Positions 25,714-33,831 of a DNA stretch of 61,517 nt are shown piece by piece. A model generated the notes under the pieces. That model worked only from the letters and a program-made list of their open reading frames with translations, made no database searches and had not been told where the DNA came from. The number at the start of each line of letters is the position of its first letter. Positions within the stretch are counted from its first letter, which is position 1. Source of the DNA: Spirochaetia bacterium (GTDB lineage: Bacteria > Spirochaetota > Leptospiria > Turneriellales > JAOUFE01); assembly GCA_029857955.1 (NCBI GenBank), contig JAOUFY010000007.1, forward strand, positions 1 through 61,517, read 5' to 3'. The translations under genes and the position numbers were made by a program.

Positions 25714-26425
25714 GATCTCTCTTTTTAGCAGGAGTTAAAATCAGTAAGTTTGAATCATACGTTAATACGCCAAGTAAAATAGAATTTATAAGCCTTTGCA
25801 TTGATACCTCATAATAGTTTGTTTTTCCAAAAGGATTTTTTATCCATGGATCGGCAAGTTTTACGTTATTTCCTTTAGTTACATAATCATAAAGCACAAC
25901 AAAGTGCCCGCAAGGATCGCCCTTGATATCGTCTTCAGTGCAATCGTACCCATATTCTCTTTTGGATTTGTATAAATAGGTAGAGCTTAACCCTGTCAAA
26001 ACAGGTATTTTCTTTTTTAAAAATCCTTTGATTAAATCAGGTGAAAGTTCATCGAAAAGAATATTTCCGCCAAGGTTCAGAAATTTTATATAACTTTTAA
26101 TTGCAATGCGAAGTTTGGGTTTTGTACGTACTTCATAACTTAGCGTTAATTTTTCAATTAGTTTTTTTCGACTTAATTTTGCCCAGGTTGGGTCAAAAAC
26201 TCTCAAATTATACGTATAAATATCGGCATGATAACCTCGATTAAGCGCATGAATTCCAAGCATGACAGACAATGTGCCGCCTTCTTTTAACGTCCTTACC
26301 TCTTTTGTTAACGCCATAAGATCAACATGGTCATGGTAATAACTATAAACACTCTGCAAGCATGTCGGGCCGCACGTCGTATCGTCTGGTTGGGTTCTTA
26401 TTGTAAAACTATTGGATGACTTCAT
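25706..26425 (-). CDS. C39-like papain-fold cysteine peptidase
   Basis: The 239-residue cytoplasmic protein has a C39-like peptidase core: the catalytic Cys in QPDDTTCGPTCLQSVYSYY (Cys near residue 18), the catalytic His in DPCGHFVVLYDY, and the Asp in VKLADPW. There is no transporter part and no signal peptide, so it is not a bacteriocin exporter; it resembles the free-standing C39-like proteins encoded next to RLAN/RimK ligases. Expected action is cleavage or transfer at an amide bond, maybe maturing or recycling the compound made by the downstream ligases. It is the first gene of the operon, preceded by 227 bases shared with the divergent fabZ. Confidence 0.85.
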   Translation of the reverse strand: MKSSNSFTIRTQPDDTTCGPTCLQSVYSYYHDHVDLMALTKEVRTLKEGGTLSVMLGIHALNRGYHADIYTYNLRVFDPTWAKLSRKKLIEKLTLSYEVRTKPKLRIAIKSYIKFLNLGGNILFDELSPDLIKGFLKKKIPVLTGLSSTYLYKSKREYGYDCTEDDIKGDPCGHFVVLYDYVTKGNNVKLADPWIKNPFGKTNYYEVSMQRLINSILLGVLTYDSNLLILTPAKKRDHG

Positions 26426-26550
26426 TTATTCTATGGGGCATTTATTAAAAACCTCATCACATGATTGTACACATCTGGAAGATGAAATTCACGGACAATA
26501 CTTTTTCACTACAATGGCTTTTTTGGCAATTTTATTTGTAAAAAAATACA

Positions 26551-26560
26551 TGACATGTCA
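26551..26560. promoter_or_regulatory. Palindrome in the divergent fabZ / C39-like promoter region
   Basis: TGACATGTCA is a perfect 10-base palindrome about 92 bases before fabZ and 126 bases before the divergent C39-like gene. It could be a dimeric repressor or activator site for one or both transcripts. A palindrome of this length can occur by chance, so confidence is low. Confidence 0.25.
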
Positions 26561-26652
26561 GGTTTTATCTTATATTGGTAACAGATGAAAGCATTGCTGA
26601 AAATTAATCTGGTGAAGCTGGATAAAACCTTAAAAAGTGGATGGTATAATGA

Positions 26653-27114
26653 ATGAAAATAGAAATGGATATACGAAAAATATTAAGTGTATTACCTCAC
26701 AGATACCCGTTTATACTGGTTGATAGAGTTCTTGAAATAACTGAAAACCGGATAGTTGCTATAAAAAATGTAACTAGAAATGAAGATTTCTTTAATGGGC
26801 ACTTTCCGACAATGCCGGTAATGCCGGGTGTTTTACAGGTAGAAGCACTGGCTCAGGTTGCAGGGTTATATGTATTGAATAAACCAGAAAATGCCGGCAA
26901 AATTGGACTATTTGCTGCCATTGAGAATGCCAGGTTTAAAAGACTAGTTGTACCCGGTGATCAGTTAAGACTTGAGGTTGAGATTATAAAATTTGGCAAA
27001 AAACTTTCACATGTGAAAGGAATTGCAACAGTTGAAGGGGAGGTATCTTGTGAAGCTGAAATGAAGTTTCTGTTAGCCCCGGAAAATATGGTAGAAGGAA
27101 GTGACAATGATTAA
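26653..27114 (+). CDS. fabZ: 3-hydroxyacyl-[acyl-carrier-protein] dehydratase FabZ
   Basis: Catalyses dehydration of 3-hydroxyacyl-ACP in type II fatty acid synthesis. The 153-residue hot-dog fold shows LPHRYPFILVDRV, the catalytic His in FFNGHFPTMPVMPGV and the following Glu in QVEALAQVAG, all canonical for FabZ. The length is normal. No strong ribosome site precedes the ATG. The gene overlaps the preferred fabG start by 8 bases, so the two are probably translationally coupled. It opens the fabZ-fabG-acpP-rnc run. Confidence 0.95.
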   Translation: MKIEMDIRKILSVLPHRYPFILVDRVLEITENRIVAIKNVTRNEDFFNGHFPTMPVMPGVLQVEALAQVAGLYVLNKPENAGKIGLFAAIENARFKRLVVPGDQLRLEVEIIKFGKKLSHVKGIATVEGEVSCEAEMKFLLAPENMVEGSDND

Positions 27115-27868
27115 TAAGTATGATTTTTCTGACATAAAAGGTCAGGTAGTTTTAGTTACAGGATCGGGACAGGGAATTGGACGTTCAATTGCTGAAAAAT
27201 TTGCAGCACATGGAGCAAACATAGTAATTTCTGATGTGAATCCAGAAACAGCAAACAAAACAGCTACCGAAATTGCTCAATATGGAGTTGAAACTCTGGC
27301 AATTGCCTGTGATGTATCTAAAAAAGAACAGGTTGAAAATATGTTTCAAAAAATTCTCGATAAGTGGGGCAAACTCGATACACTGGTTAATAATGCCGGA
27401 ATTACCATGGACGGCCTGTTTATACGCATGAAAGAAGAACAGTGGTTAAAGGTATTAGAGGTAAATCTTTTTGGCGTATTTCTGTGTTCGCAAGCTGCAT
27501 CAAACATTATGAGAAAAGTAAGAAAAGGTAGTATAATAAGCATATCATCGATCGCAGCACGCGGAAACCCCGGGCAATCGAATTATTCTGCTTCAAAAGC
27601 CGGTGTAATTGGTTTGAGTAACACACTGGCACGCGAACTTGCGCCTCTTGGAATTCGATCAAACTGCATTGCCCCGGGATTTATCAAAACCCCGATGACA
27701 GACAAGATTCCAGAAAAACACAGAGAAAGAATGTTATCTGCGATTCCATTGGCAAGAGCCGGCGAACCGGACGATGTTGCCAACGCAGCGCTGTTTTTAG
27801 CATCTGAACTTTCCAGCTATATAACAGGGCACGTTCTTGACGTAAACGGCGGAATAAGCGGTTTATAA
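27107..27868 (+). CDS. fabG: 3-oxoacyl-[acyl-carrier-protein] reductase FabG
   Basis: NADPH-dependent short-chain dehydrogenase that reduces 3-ketoacyl-ACP. Cofactor motif VTGSGQGIGRSIAEKFA, the NNAGIT turn, the catalytic Ser of SISSIAARG and the Y-x-x-x-K of NYSASKAGVIG are all present, and the C-terminus DVNGGISGL is typical. I take ATG 27107, with the GAAGGA site about seven bases upstream. A GTG at 27101 is in frame but lies directly next to that site. It overlaps the end of fabZ and precedes acpP, completing a fatty-acid elongation set; fabD and fabF are not in the window. Confidence 0.95.
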   Translation: MINKYDFSDIKGQVVLVTGSGQGIGRSIAEKFAAHGANIVISDVNPETANKTATEIAQYGVETLAIACDVSKKEQVENMFQKILDKWGKLDTLVNNAGITMDGLFIRMKEEQWLKVLEVNLFGVFLCSQAASNIMRKVRKGSIISISSIAARGNPGQSNYSASKAGVIGLSNTLARELAPLGIRSNCIAPGFIKTPMTDKIPEKHRERMLSAIPLARAGEPDDVANAALFLASELSSYITGHVLDVNGGISGL

Positions 27869-27987
27869 CATAAAGGATCAATAATTACTGAAAAAATTAT
27901 TGTGTTAATACTTTACAATGAATCAAGAATATTATCACTGCCTTTTGACTATTTGTAATATTTAAAAATTAAAAAATGGAGGGTCTT

Positions 27988-28218
27988 ATGGCCGACATGG
28001 ATATAATAAAGAAAATTATTGCTGAGCAACTTGGTGTAGACGAATCAGAAATCACACCTGAGTCTCATTTTATTGATGATCTTGGAGCTGACTCACTGGA
28101 TACAGTTGAATTGGTAATGGCATTAGAAGAAGAATTTGGTATTGAAATACCAGATGAAGATGCTGAAAAAATTCAGACTGTTGGTGATGTTGCAAAATAC
28201 ATAGACGAACATTCGTAA
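27988..28218 (+). CDS. acpP: Acyl carrier protein
   Basis: The 76-residue acidic protein carries growing fatty acyl chains on a 4'-phosphopantetheine arm attached to the Ser of [19 protein letters not shown]. The overall four-helix pattern and length are standard. The frame can be opened at ATG 27976, but that codon overlaps the ribosome site GGAGGG (27978-27983), which lies five bases before ATG 27988. The shorter start is therefore chosen. A weak 5-base hairpin (AGCTT/AAGCT, 28224-28239) follows the stop. Confidence 0.96.
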   Translation: MADMDIIKKIIAEQLGVDESEITPESHFIDDLGADSLDTVELVMALEEEFGIEIPDEDAEKIQTVGDVAKYIDEHS

Positions 28219-28411
28219 TTGTAAGCTTCAGTCTAAGCTGTGCATTTAAGTTTAACATTAACTTATAGGTAAATATTTTTGCTTGTGACTGAAATACAGT
28301 GAAAACTGGCGTTTTAGTCAATCTCAGTATTTAAAATGCTTTATAAAAGTTATTTAAATACTTCGGTTAAATTTTCAACAAAACGAAGTAATGTGCCGAA
28401 TATTTTTGAAA

Positions 28412-28440
28412 GAGGCATAGGCGAGAAATCGCCTTGCCTC
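28412..28440 (+). terminator. GAAA-tetraloop hairpin between acpP and rnc
   Basis: GAGGCA (28412-28417), a single bulged T and AGGCGA (28419-28424) pair with TCGCCT-TGCCTC (28429-28440) around a GAAA loop. This gives a 12-pair stem with one bulge, followed by an A/T-rich stretch. It may end acpP transcription. Because it lies in the leader of the RNase III gene, it is also a candidate site for RNase III self-cleavage. Confidence 0.55.
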
Positions 28441-28497
28441 ATATATAAAATATTTTCTTCATGTAATTAAAATTAGTTCCGTAAGGCCTTACATTTG

Positions 28498-29229
28498 ATG
28501 ACTCAAGAAAGAAAAGCATTAATTCAAAAGTTTATTGATCTGCATAATCTACACGGCGTCTCGGTAGAAATATTGCATCAGGCGCTGACCCATAAAAGTT
28601 TCAGCAATGAAATCAAGGGAATGGGCGGTAAAATTGCAAATATTGAGTTAAGTAACCAAAGATTAGAATTTCTCGGCGATGCTATACTTGGATTATGCAT
28701 TGCAAGAACACTTTATGATTTATTTCCTGATGCTAACGAAGGAGAACTGACCAAGAGAAAGTCAATGGCAGTTTGTGAACCAACGCTTGCTGAAATTGGA
28801 GAAAACCTGGAAATTGGAACCTACCTGTTAATGGGTAAAGGCGAATTACAAACAGGCGGTGTTGAACGAGCTTCAAATATAGCTGACGCACTTGAAGCCA
28901 TCATTGCAGGTATTTACTTAAGCGCTGGTCTGGAAAAAACGATGGAGTTTATTGTTAAATTCTGGATCGGTTACCTTGAAGAATCTCAAGTTGCAATGTT
29001 CAGTATCGATCATAAATCGAAATTACAAGAGTTTCTGGTAAAAACAAAAAAAATTCGTCCGGAATATAAAGTACTGTCAACTTCTGGCCCAGAGCATAGT
29101 AAAACTTTTCTTGTTGCATTATACATTAACGGTCAGGAAATGCTGCAGGCGACTTCTAATAGCCGAAAAAAGGCAGAACAAAAAGCAGCATATGATTATC
29201 TTAAAAAAAACAAACTCATTAATGGGTAA
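28498..29229 (+). CDS. rnc: Ribonuclease III
   Basis: Double-strand-specific endoribonuclease for rRNA processing and mRNA turnover. The 243 residues comprise the RNase III domain with the signature NQRLEFLGDAILGLCIA and the second acidic site DALEAIIAGIYLS, then a C-terminal dsRNA-binding domain (about 172-242) ending in SRKKAEQKAAYDYLKK. ATG 28498 follows a TTG at 28495. A 12-base palindrome GTAAGGCCTTAC (28481-28492) overlaps the only Shine-Dalgarno-like bases (TAAGG), so initiation could be structure-dependent. The 3' end overlaps the convergent amidase gene by 11 bases. Confidence 0.95.
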   Translation: MTQERKALIQKFIDLHNLHGVSVEILHQALTHKSFSNEIKGMGGKIANIELSNQRLEFLGDAILGLCIARTLYDLFPDANEGELTKRKSMAVCEPTLAEIGENLEIGTYLLMGKGELQTGGVERASNIADALEAIIAGIYLSAGLEKTMEFIVKFWIGYLEESQVAMFSIDHKSKLQEFLVKTKKIRPEYKVLSTSGPEHSKTFLVALYINGQEMLQATSNSRKKAEQKAAYDYLKKNKLING

Positions 29230-30580
29230 CTATATCAAAATAATTACTGTTATTATAAGTTTTGTATTTTGTAAAATCAATCGAATTTCCCCACGGCATC
29301 ATTTTGACTTTCGCTGACTCAGAAATTTTTGTTCCCTGCAATAATGAATAAATACCAACTGCAATAGCTTCAGCATGAATTTTTTTATATTTTAAAATTC
29401 GATTAAAATCATATTTATTATCCAGATACGCCAACTCAAGAAAAGCAGAAACAGCATTTACATAAGTAGGTACAGACCATGTCGAAATATATGGAGTGAC
29501 AATTTCGGGCAAATTGCGTGAATTATAAACATAGTTTACAAGTAAACCTTTACGAATAAATCTTAAAATTTCCTGAGATGCATAAAGATTATCGCCCCCA
29601 TATCCTTCAAGACCGCCTTCTCTTCTCCAGTTTTCAGGAGTAGATTTCTCTCTTTCCCAGAATTTTCCACCTGGTTTAAAGTATTTCAAATGTGCATTTT
29701 TAGAAATATACGGATTATTCATGCTTGAATTGTTCAATAAACTCTCATCACGATAACTCCACGTCACCATATTATGTCTGAATCCTCTGAATTTTTCCAA
29801 ATCGGGATTTAATCCATCAACAACTGACCAATAACCGGTATAATAAATCCATGCGTCACATAAAAACCATTCAAAAGCAGATCGACCATGATGACTTATA
29901 AACCATTTTCCGTAAGCGCCATTTGAAAACGATTCACGGATACTGTTTCGTTTTTGCTCATCAGCTTTTACATAATCTATAGCATTATAAAATACATTGT
30001 ATGAGGGGGTAATCACAGCAGCCATTCCGCCATTTCTTCCAGGATTACCTCCTGTCAGGTGGATCGATACAACAAGATCTGGTTTTAGTGCATTGATACG
30101 GCTTATAACACCCTCAACAGATTCATGACTAAGCAAATCTTCATGATCGTATAACCGATAATCTCTGTTTATATCATAATCAATTTCCCAATAACGTGAC
30201 CGATAACCAGATTTTCTTGAAATAAGGGCTTCGATTGGCTCAACAGGGGGTTTCGCTGAACTGTCATACTTTTTAAGTATTTGATAAAAAGTATATCTGC
30301 CCTTTTCTGTTAAAGTTAAATCAAGAAACTCTTTTACAATCAGTGAAATTTCATAAACGTCTTCATTTTCATTTAAACCTGATACGCTTGCCCCGGGACG
30401 ATATCCTTCTAAAAAAGAAGCTTTATCCGGTTCGTATTTATCACCATAGACAGAATTTGGTTCAATATACCGGCCTCCATGTCCAGGATCGAGAACGACA
30501 CGAAAGCCGTATAACTTATTAGATACAAGTAATACTGTAAATAGAAAAAAGCTCTTACTTCGAAACGAGATTTTCCCCAT
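29219..30580 (-). CDS. N-acetylmuramoyl-L-alanine amidase (Amidase_3) paralogue 2
   Basis: The 453-residue exported protein is the paralogue of 20883-22256. It has a signal sequence (SFFLFTVLLVSNKLYG), the zinc motif VVLDPGHGG, the Glu ligand region (ENEDVYEISLIV) and VVSIHLTGG. It has the same large insertion with WFLCDAWIYYTGYWS and FRGFRHNMVTWSYRD, and YLELAYLDNKYDF in a similar C-terminal position (FLELAYLDN). Predicted to cleave peptidoglycan stem peptides in the periplasm. Its start overlaps the upstream exported helical protein by 26 bases, so the two are probably made together. The 3' end overlaps rnc by 11 bases, an antisense arrangement. Confidence 0.85.
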   Translation of the reverse strand: MGKISFRSKSFFLFTVLLVSNKLYGFRVVLDPGHGGRYIEPNSVYGDKYEPDKASFLEGYRPGASVSGLNENEDVYEISLIVKEFLDLTLTEKGRYTFYQILKKYDSSAKPPVEPIEALISRKSGYRSRYWEIDYDINRDYRLYDHEDLLSHESVEGVISRINALKPDLVVSIHLTGGNPGRNGGMAAVITPSYNVFYNAIDYVKADEQKRNSIRESFSNGAYGKWFISHHGRSAFEWFLCDAWIYYTGYWSVVDGLNPDLEKFRGFRHNMVTWSYRDESLLNNSSMNNPYISKNAHLKYFKPGGKFWEREKSTPENWRREGGLEGYGGDNLYASQEILRFIRKGLLVNYVYNSRNLPEIVTPYISTWSVPTYVNAVSAFLELAYLDNKYDFNRILKYKKIHAEAIAVGIYSLLQGTKISESAKVKMMPWGNSIDFTKYKTYNNSNYFDIVTH

Positions 30581-31322
30581 CCGATAAATCTACTTTATAT
30601 TGATTTTTAACATTATCTTTATCACTTTCTGATTCGGCCATATCTACCAAAATATTAATTCCGTGAAGTTTCGCCAGACGATAATGCGTTACTGCATCTG
30701 AAAGTCTGTCGTCAAATTTAAATTTATCGCCCATATTTAAATGGTCATAAGCAATAACCAGTTTAATTCTGTTTTGAGTGATTTTTCTTGAGACTTTCGC
30801 TGCAGCATTACTGTCGCTTGTATTATTTAACCCCATCTCTTTATCAACAAGGGTCTCTGCACATAACCCCAAAATTTCGTTGGTTTTGGTCTGGTAACGA
30901 TTTGACAAATTTATCAGCAAAGAACGGATATCTGCCTTTACTTTCTTTAAAATCGTGGCGGAACTTAAATACTTTCTTTTAAAAAGTTCTTTTTTTCCAT
31001 TGACATGATCCTTTCTGATAGACTCAAGAGCGCTCTTGTCACTTGCTTCTCCAAAGTTGGCTACAACAACCTGAAGTTTATAAATATCATCACGAATATC
31101 TTCATCATACTTAATTGCGTTTTCTCTGGCGTGTGAGATATCCAGATAGCTGCCAGCAGTTTGTTTTTCTGCACTGGCGTCAGGCTTTGTGTCAGATTTT
31201 GCAGTTTCCTGTTTTACCGTGTCATTTGCTTTTTTATCCTCTTGGCTATTGACATTGCCAGAAATAAACATAGTCATCATGACAAGTATTGTTGAAATTA
31301 AAATAGAATTAACTTTTTTCAT
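30555..31322 (-). CDS. Exported helical protein of unknown function, coupled to amidase
   Basis: The 255-residue protein has a clear signal peptide (ILISTILVMMTMFISGNVNS), a low-complexity Lys/Ala/Thr/Asp linker (about 27-57) and a long helical region with heptad-like runs (YDEDIRDDIYKLQVVVANFG, ILKKVKADIRSLLINLSNRY). The C-terminal end looks TPR-like (DRLSDAVTHYRLAKLHGIN). I do not recognise the family. A strong ribosome site (GAAGGAG, eight bases before the ATG) and the 26-base overlap with the amidase gene suggest it is a periplasmic partner, perhaps an activator or anchor, of that amidase. Confidence 0.65.
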   Translation of the reverse strand: MKKVNSILISTILVMMTMFISGNVNSQEDKKANDTVKQETAKSDTKPDASAEKQTAGSYLDISHARENAIKYDEDIRDDIYKLQVVVANFGEASDKSALESIRKDHVNGKKELFKRKYLSSATILKKVKADIRSLLINLSNRYQTKTNEILGLCAETLVDKEMGLNNTSDSNAAAKVSRKITQNRIKLVIAYDHLNMGDKFKFDDRLSDAVTHYRLAKLHGINILVDMAESESDKDNVKNQYKVDLSDGENLVSK

Positions 31323-31723
31323 TTTTTACTCCTTCAAAAATATTAATAGGGAATCCAAACTCAATGCTGTAATTTACTTTGAATTTACAAAAACGCCTTT
31401 AATTTTTAAATTAACAGTGATAGAGATAAACTCTTTCATCAATTTGCAAGTACTTTTTTAGATCTGTTAAATAATTCATGTATCTGGCGTTATTTTTATC
31501 AAAAAATTAACTTTTTTGTTTTATATTCCGGTTCGATATGACAAAATTGAAGTTACAATAAAAACATTAAGCATAAAATAAACGAGTGTACAAAGTATGT
31601 TAAAAATTAATTTTATTTTTCTGCAATTTATTAAATTAATAATAATGATAAAATCAATAACTTTAAATTCATTTTTCAGTCTACCGAAATTCAAATCTTA
31701 TATCTTGTACAGCGCTAAATAAA
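31323..31723. other. Divergent AT-rich intergenic region
   Basis: These 401 bases separate the exported-protein/amidase operon (minus) from the APH-family kinase (plus). I find no credible reading frame, tRNA or long inverted repeat. Promoters for both directions must lie here, but no convincing paired -35/-10 match stands out in the very AT-rich sequence. The ribosome site for the minus-strand gene occupies its left edge. Confidence 0.5.
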
Positions 31724-32668
31724 ATGAACAATTTAATCATTGAAAAAATTGTTAGCCAATATTTTGCAAAAGATAAATACATTAGCATCGAAAAGCTCAA
31801 TAGCGGTTTAACCAACTTTAATTATCACATCTACATGCAAAATGATCAACATTGTTTTTTAAAAGTTTTTCGTAACGCTGATCAAAAAAGAGTGTTGGGA
31901 ATTACAAACCTGATCAATAATATTTTAAAACATCACTTTCCTACTCCAGATTTGATATCTTGTAACAACCGGTACTATTGGCAAGACGAGAACCATATTG
32001 CCATTATGACACGTTTTATAAAGGGAAGGTATCCTGAAAAAAACGTAACCAATTTATATAAAATAGGTACTATTTTGGGGATGCTGCATCAAATACCCGT
32101 TTTTGCAGATTTACTTCAAGGATATTCACTTAATTATTATGAGCAACGAATCAAAATTCTGCAATTTAATACCAGTAAAAAACATGAATTTGAAAAATTT
32201 ATTAAAACAGTAGATCCAATTATTCAAAAAATACCTGAAAATGGATTTCATGAAAGTATAATTCATGGCGATGTATTTCTGGATAATTTACTTTTAACCG
32301 ACTTTGACGATATTTTTTTTATTGATTTTGAAGGCGGTTGTATTGATAAAAGCATATTTGATCTTGCCAGAGCTGTGATTGGTTGTGCTGTTTATAAAAA
32401 TGAAATAAATTTAGATTTGGCGGCAGCGCTGATAACGGGATATGACAAAACCAGAAAACTTGATTTAATAGAACGTGAATTCTTGTTTGAATATATAATT
32501 TATGCAGGAACAGTTTCAACGCTGTGGAGATTTATTGAATTTAATATCAATAGACCAAATGAAAACAAATCATCATTGTTTGAAGAACTAATGCAACCGA
32601 CGTTAAATTTCGTAAAGTTAAAGAAAAATTTTTTTGATGCTTCAATGAAAGCAGGACTGATTTTCTAA
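31724..32668 (+). CDS. APH-family phosphotransferase, homoserine kinase (ThrB2)-like
   Basis: The 314-residue kinase has the aminoglycoside-phosphotransferase fold: an N-lobe with LNSGLTNFNYHIYM and HCFLKVFR (ATP Lys), the catalytic HGDVFLDNLLL and the metal-binding IDFEGGCIDKSIFDLARAV. The opening and the N-lobe pattern resemble type II homoserine kinases (ThrB2), which make O-phosphohomoserine for threonine synthesis. Choline or other small-molecule kinases are alternatives, and no threonine genes lie nearby to decide. It converges with a DinB-like gene, with four bases between stops. Confidence 0.75.
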   Translation: MNNLIIEKIVSQYFAKDKYISIEKLNSGLTNFNYHIYMQNDQHCFLKVFRNADQKRVLGITNLINNILKHHFPTPDLISCNNRYYWQDENHIAIMTRFIKGRYPEKNVTNLYKIGTILGMLHQIPVFADLLQGYSLNYYEQRIKILQFNTSKKHEFEKFIKTVDPIIQKIPENGFHESIIHGDVFLDNLLLTDFDDIFFIDFEGGCIDKSIFDLARAVIGCAVYKNEINLDLAAALITGYDKTRKLDLIEREFLFEYIIYAGTVSTLWRFIEFNINRPNENKSSLFEELMQPTLNFVKLKKNFFDASMKAGLIF

Positions 32669-32672
32669 AACA

Positions 32673-33116
32673 TTAAATTAATTTTATAATACACTGAATA
32701 ATCCCCGTATGAATGCCTTCATGAAGGGTGTTATACGAAACAGCATCGTCTATATTATTTAAAATAATTCCGGTAGAAGTGGTATACGGCTTAAAATTTA
32801 CAAACAAACCTTTTTCATAATCTTGTTTCATTAATTCAGGAAGTTCTAAAAATAAAGAAATTACCTCGGTTATTTCATATGTATTGTCGATGGAAGCAGG
32901 CGACGTTCCTTTTCGAAACTGATTTAAAAACTTTTCCGGAACATGGGGCGTAATTGAACTGAGAGAATAATTTAATATTTGTTGACTTGCAACAAGATGC
33001 CCAATATTCCATAAAATGTTTGTTTTAAAACCATCCGGAATTTTTAAAAACTGTTCGGAACTTAATTGTGATACAATTGAGTTGATAAATTTACGTGTTT
33101 CAATTAAAATATCCAT
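32673..33116 (-). CDS. DinB-family four-helix protein
   Basis: The 147-residue protein fits the DinB/YfiT-like four-helix bundle: helix 1 ends with the metal-type His in NILWNIGHLVASQQILNY, and the last helix carries NTLHEGIHTGIIQCI, giving a three-His metal site. Family members include damage-inducible proteins and thiol-dependent transferases (bacillithiol or mycothiol S-transferases), but many have no known role. It lies three bases after the small membrane protein gene at 33120-33596 and is likely co-transcribed with it. Confidence 0.75.
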   Translation of the reverse strand: MDILIETRKFINSIVSQLSSEQFLKIPDGFKTNILWNIGHLVASQQILNYSLSSITPHVPEKFLNQFRKGTSPASIDNTYEITEVISLFLELPELMKQDYEKGLFVNFKPYTTSTGIILNNIDDAVSYNTLHEGIHTGIIQCIIKLI

Positions 33117-33119
33117 AGT

Positions 33120-33596
33120 CTACATGTGATTAAAATATATTCCAATAACGTATGCTATCGCGCCAAAAACTAAAACCAACGGTTCAATAAAACGGGTCTT
33201 CTCATTTAGTGTTTTTAGTTCCGCTGTTTTTCCCGCTGTCATAAGTTTATTTTTTTTATTTCTAAAGTAAAAGTGAGCTGAAAAAGCCAGAGAAAGGGCG
33301 ATTATACCGCTTAGGGCCTTAACTCGCATCACAGGCTCTGAAAGAATCATGTTCCAGCGTGCATGAACCAGATACATAGCCGTCATGATTTGGATGATGA
33401 TGGCGCCATCCATAACAGGCACGCGTCGTTTTTTTAACTTCTCGGTTACCAGTTTTTTTTGATTGCTGTCAGTTAAAAGCGACACCGCAGGCCCTACAAT
33501 CAACTGCATGATTGAACTCATGGAAACAAGAACGGTTCCGGCAATTATATGTACAAAGACAATGATACTATCCATGACAAGGACGATGTCATTCAT
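33120..33596 (-). CDS. Small four-helix membrane protein
   Basis: The 158-residue protein has four hydrophobic segments, starting with IIVFVHIIAGTVLVSMSSIM, whose His within the first helix recalls DUF2269/CopD-like membrane proteins. It continues with AIIIQIMTAMYLVH, ALSGIIALSLAFSAHFYF and PLVLVFGAIAYVIGIYF. A charged loop (KKLVTEKLKKRRVP) connects helices 1 and 2. Function is unknown. It appears to be the first gene of a two-gene operon with the DinB-like protein. Confidence 0.6.
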   Translation of the reverse strand: MNDIVLVMDSIIVFVHIIAGTVLVSMSSIMQLIVGPAVSLLTDSNQKKLVTEKLKKRRVPVMDGAIIIQIMTAMYLVHARWNMILSEPVMRVKALSGIIALSLAFSAHFYFRNKKNKLMTAGKTAELKTLNEKTRFIEPLVLVFGAIAYVIGIYFNHM

Positions 33597-33644
33597 ATAC
33601 TCTTAATGTCCATAAAAAAAGCTGTTCATAAACTAAATTTAAAT

Positions 33645-33797
33645 GGGAGCGGCTACTTTTTAAAAGCTGAAAATTCGCGCAGATTAATACTTAATGGGGT
33701 GCCGGAAAAGGACTGCCTCTGAGCTTGTCGAGGGGCAGGACTTTGAAGGCAGGGGCATTGGTAAAAATTACGCCAAAAGATCAACCATCACGCCCCT
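33645..33797. repeat. GC-rich structured intergenic element with a dispersed-repeat core
   Basis: The 235-base gap between the membrane protein and srkA contains GGGAGCGGCTACTT (33645-33658), whose exact reverse complement recurs at 61289-61302. It also holds a hairpin CTGCCTC (33713-33719) with GAGGGGCAG (33730-33738, one extra G) and a longer stem AGGGGC/GCCCCT (33751-33756 with 33792-33797). The loop of the first hairpin reads TGAGCTTGTC. The element is much richer in G+C than its flanks and codes for nothing apparent. Confidence 0.5.
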
Positions 33798-33831
33798 TTT
33801 ACCTTAAATGATTTAATTTCTTTAATTAAAA

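Noticed and set aside
33720..33731. TGAGCTTGTCGA as a specific regulatory site
   Set aside because: This kind of sequence appears in intergenic repeats of many bacteria and here forms part of a hairpin loop; no regulatory evidence.
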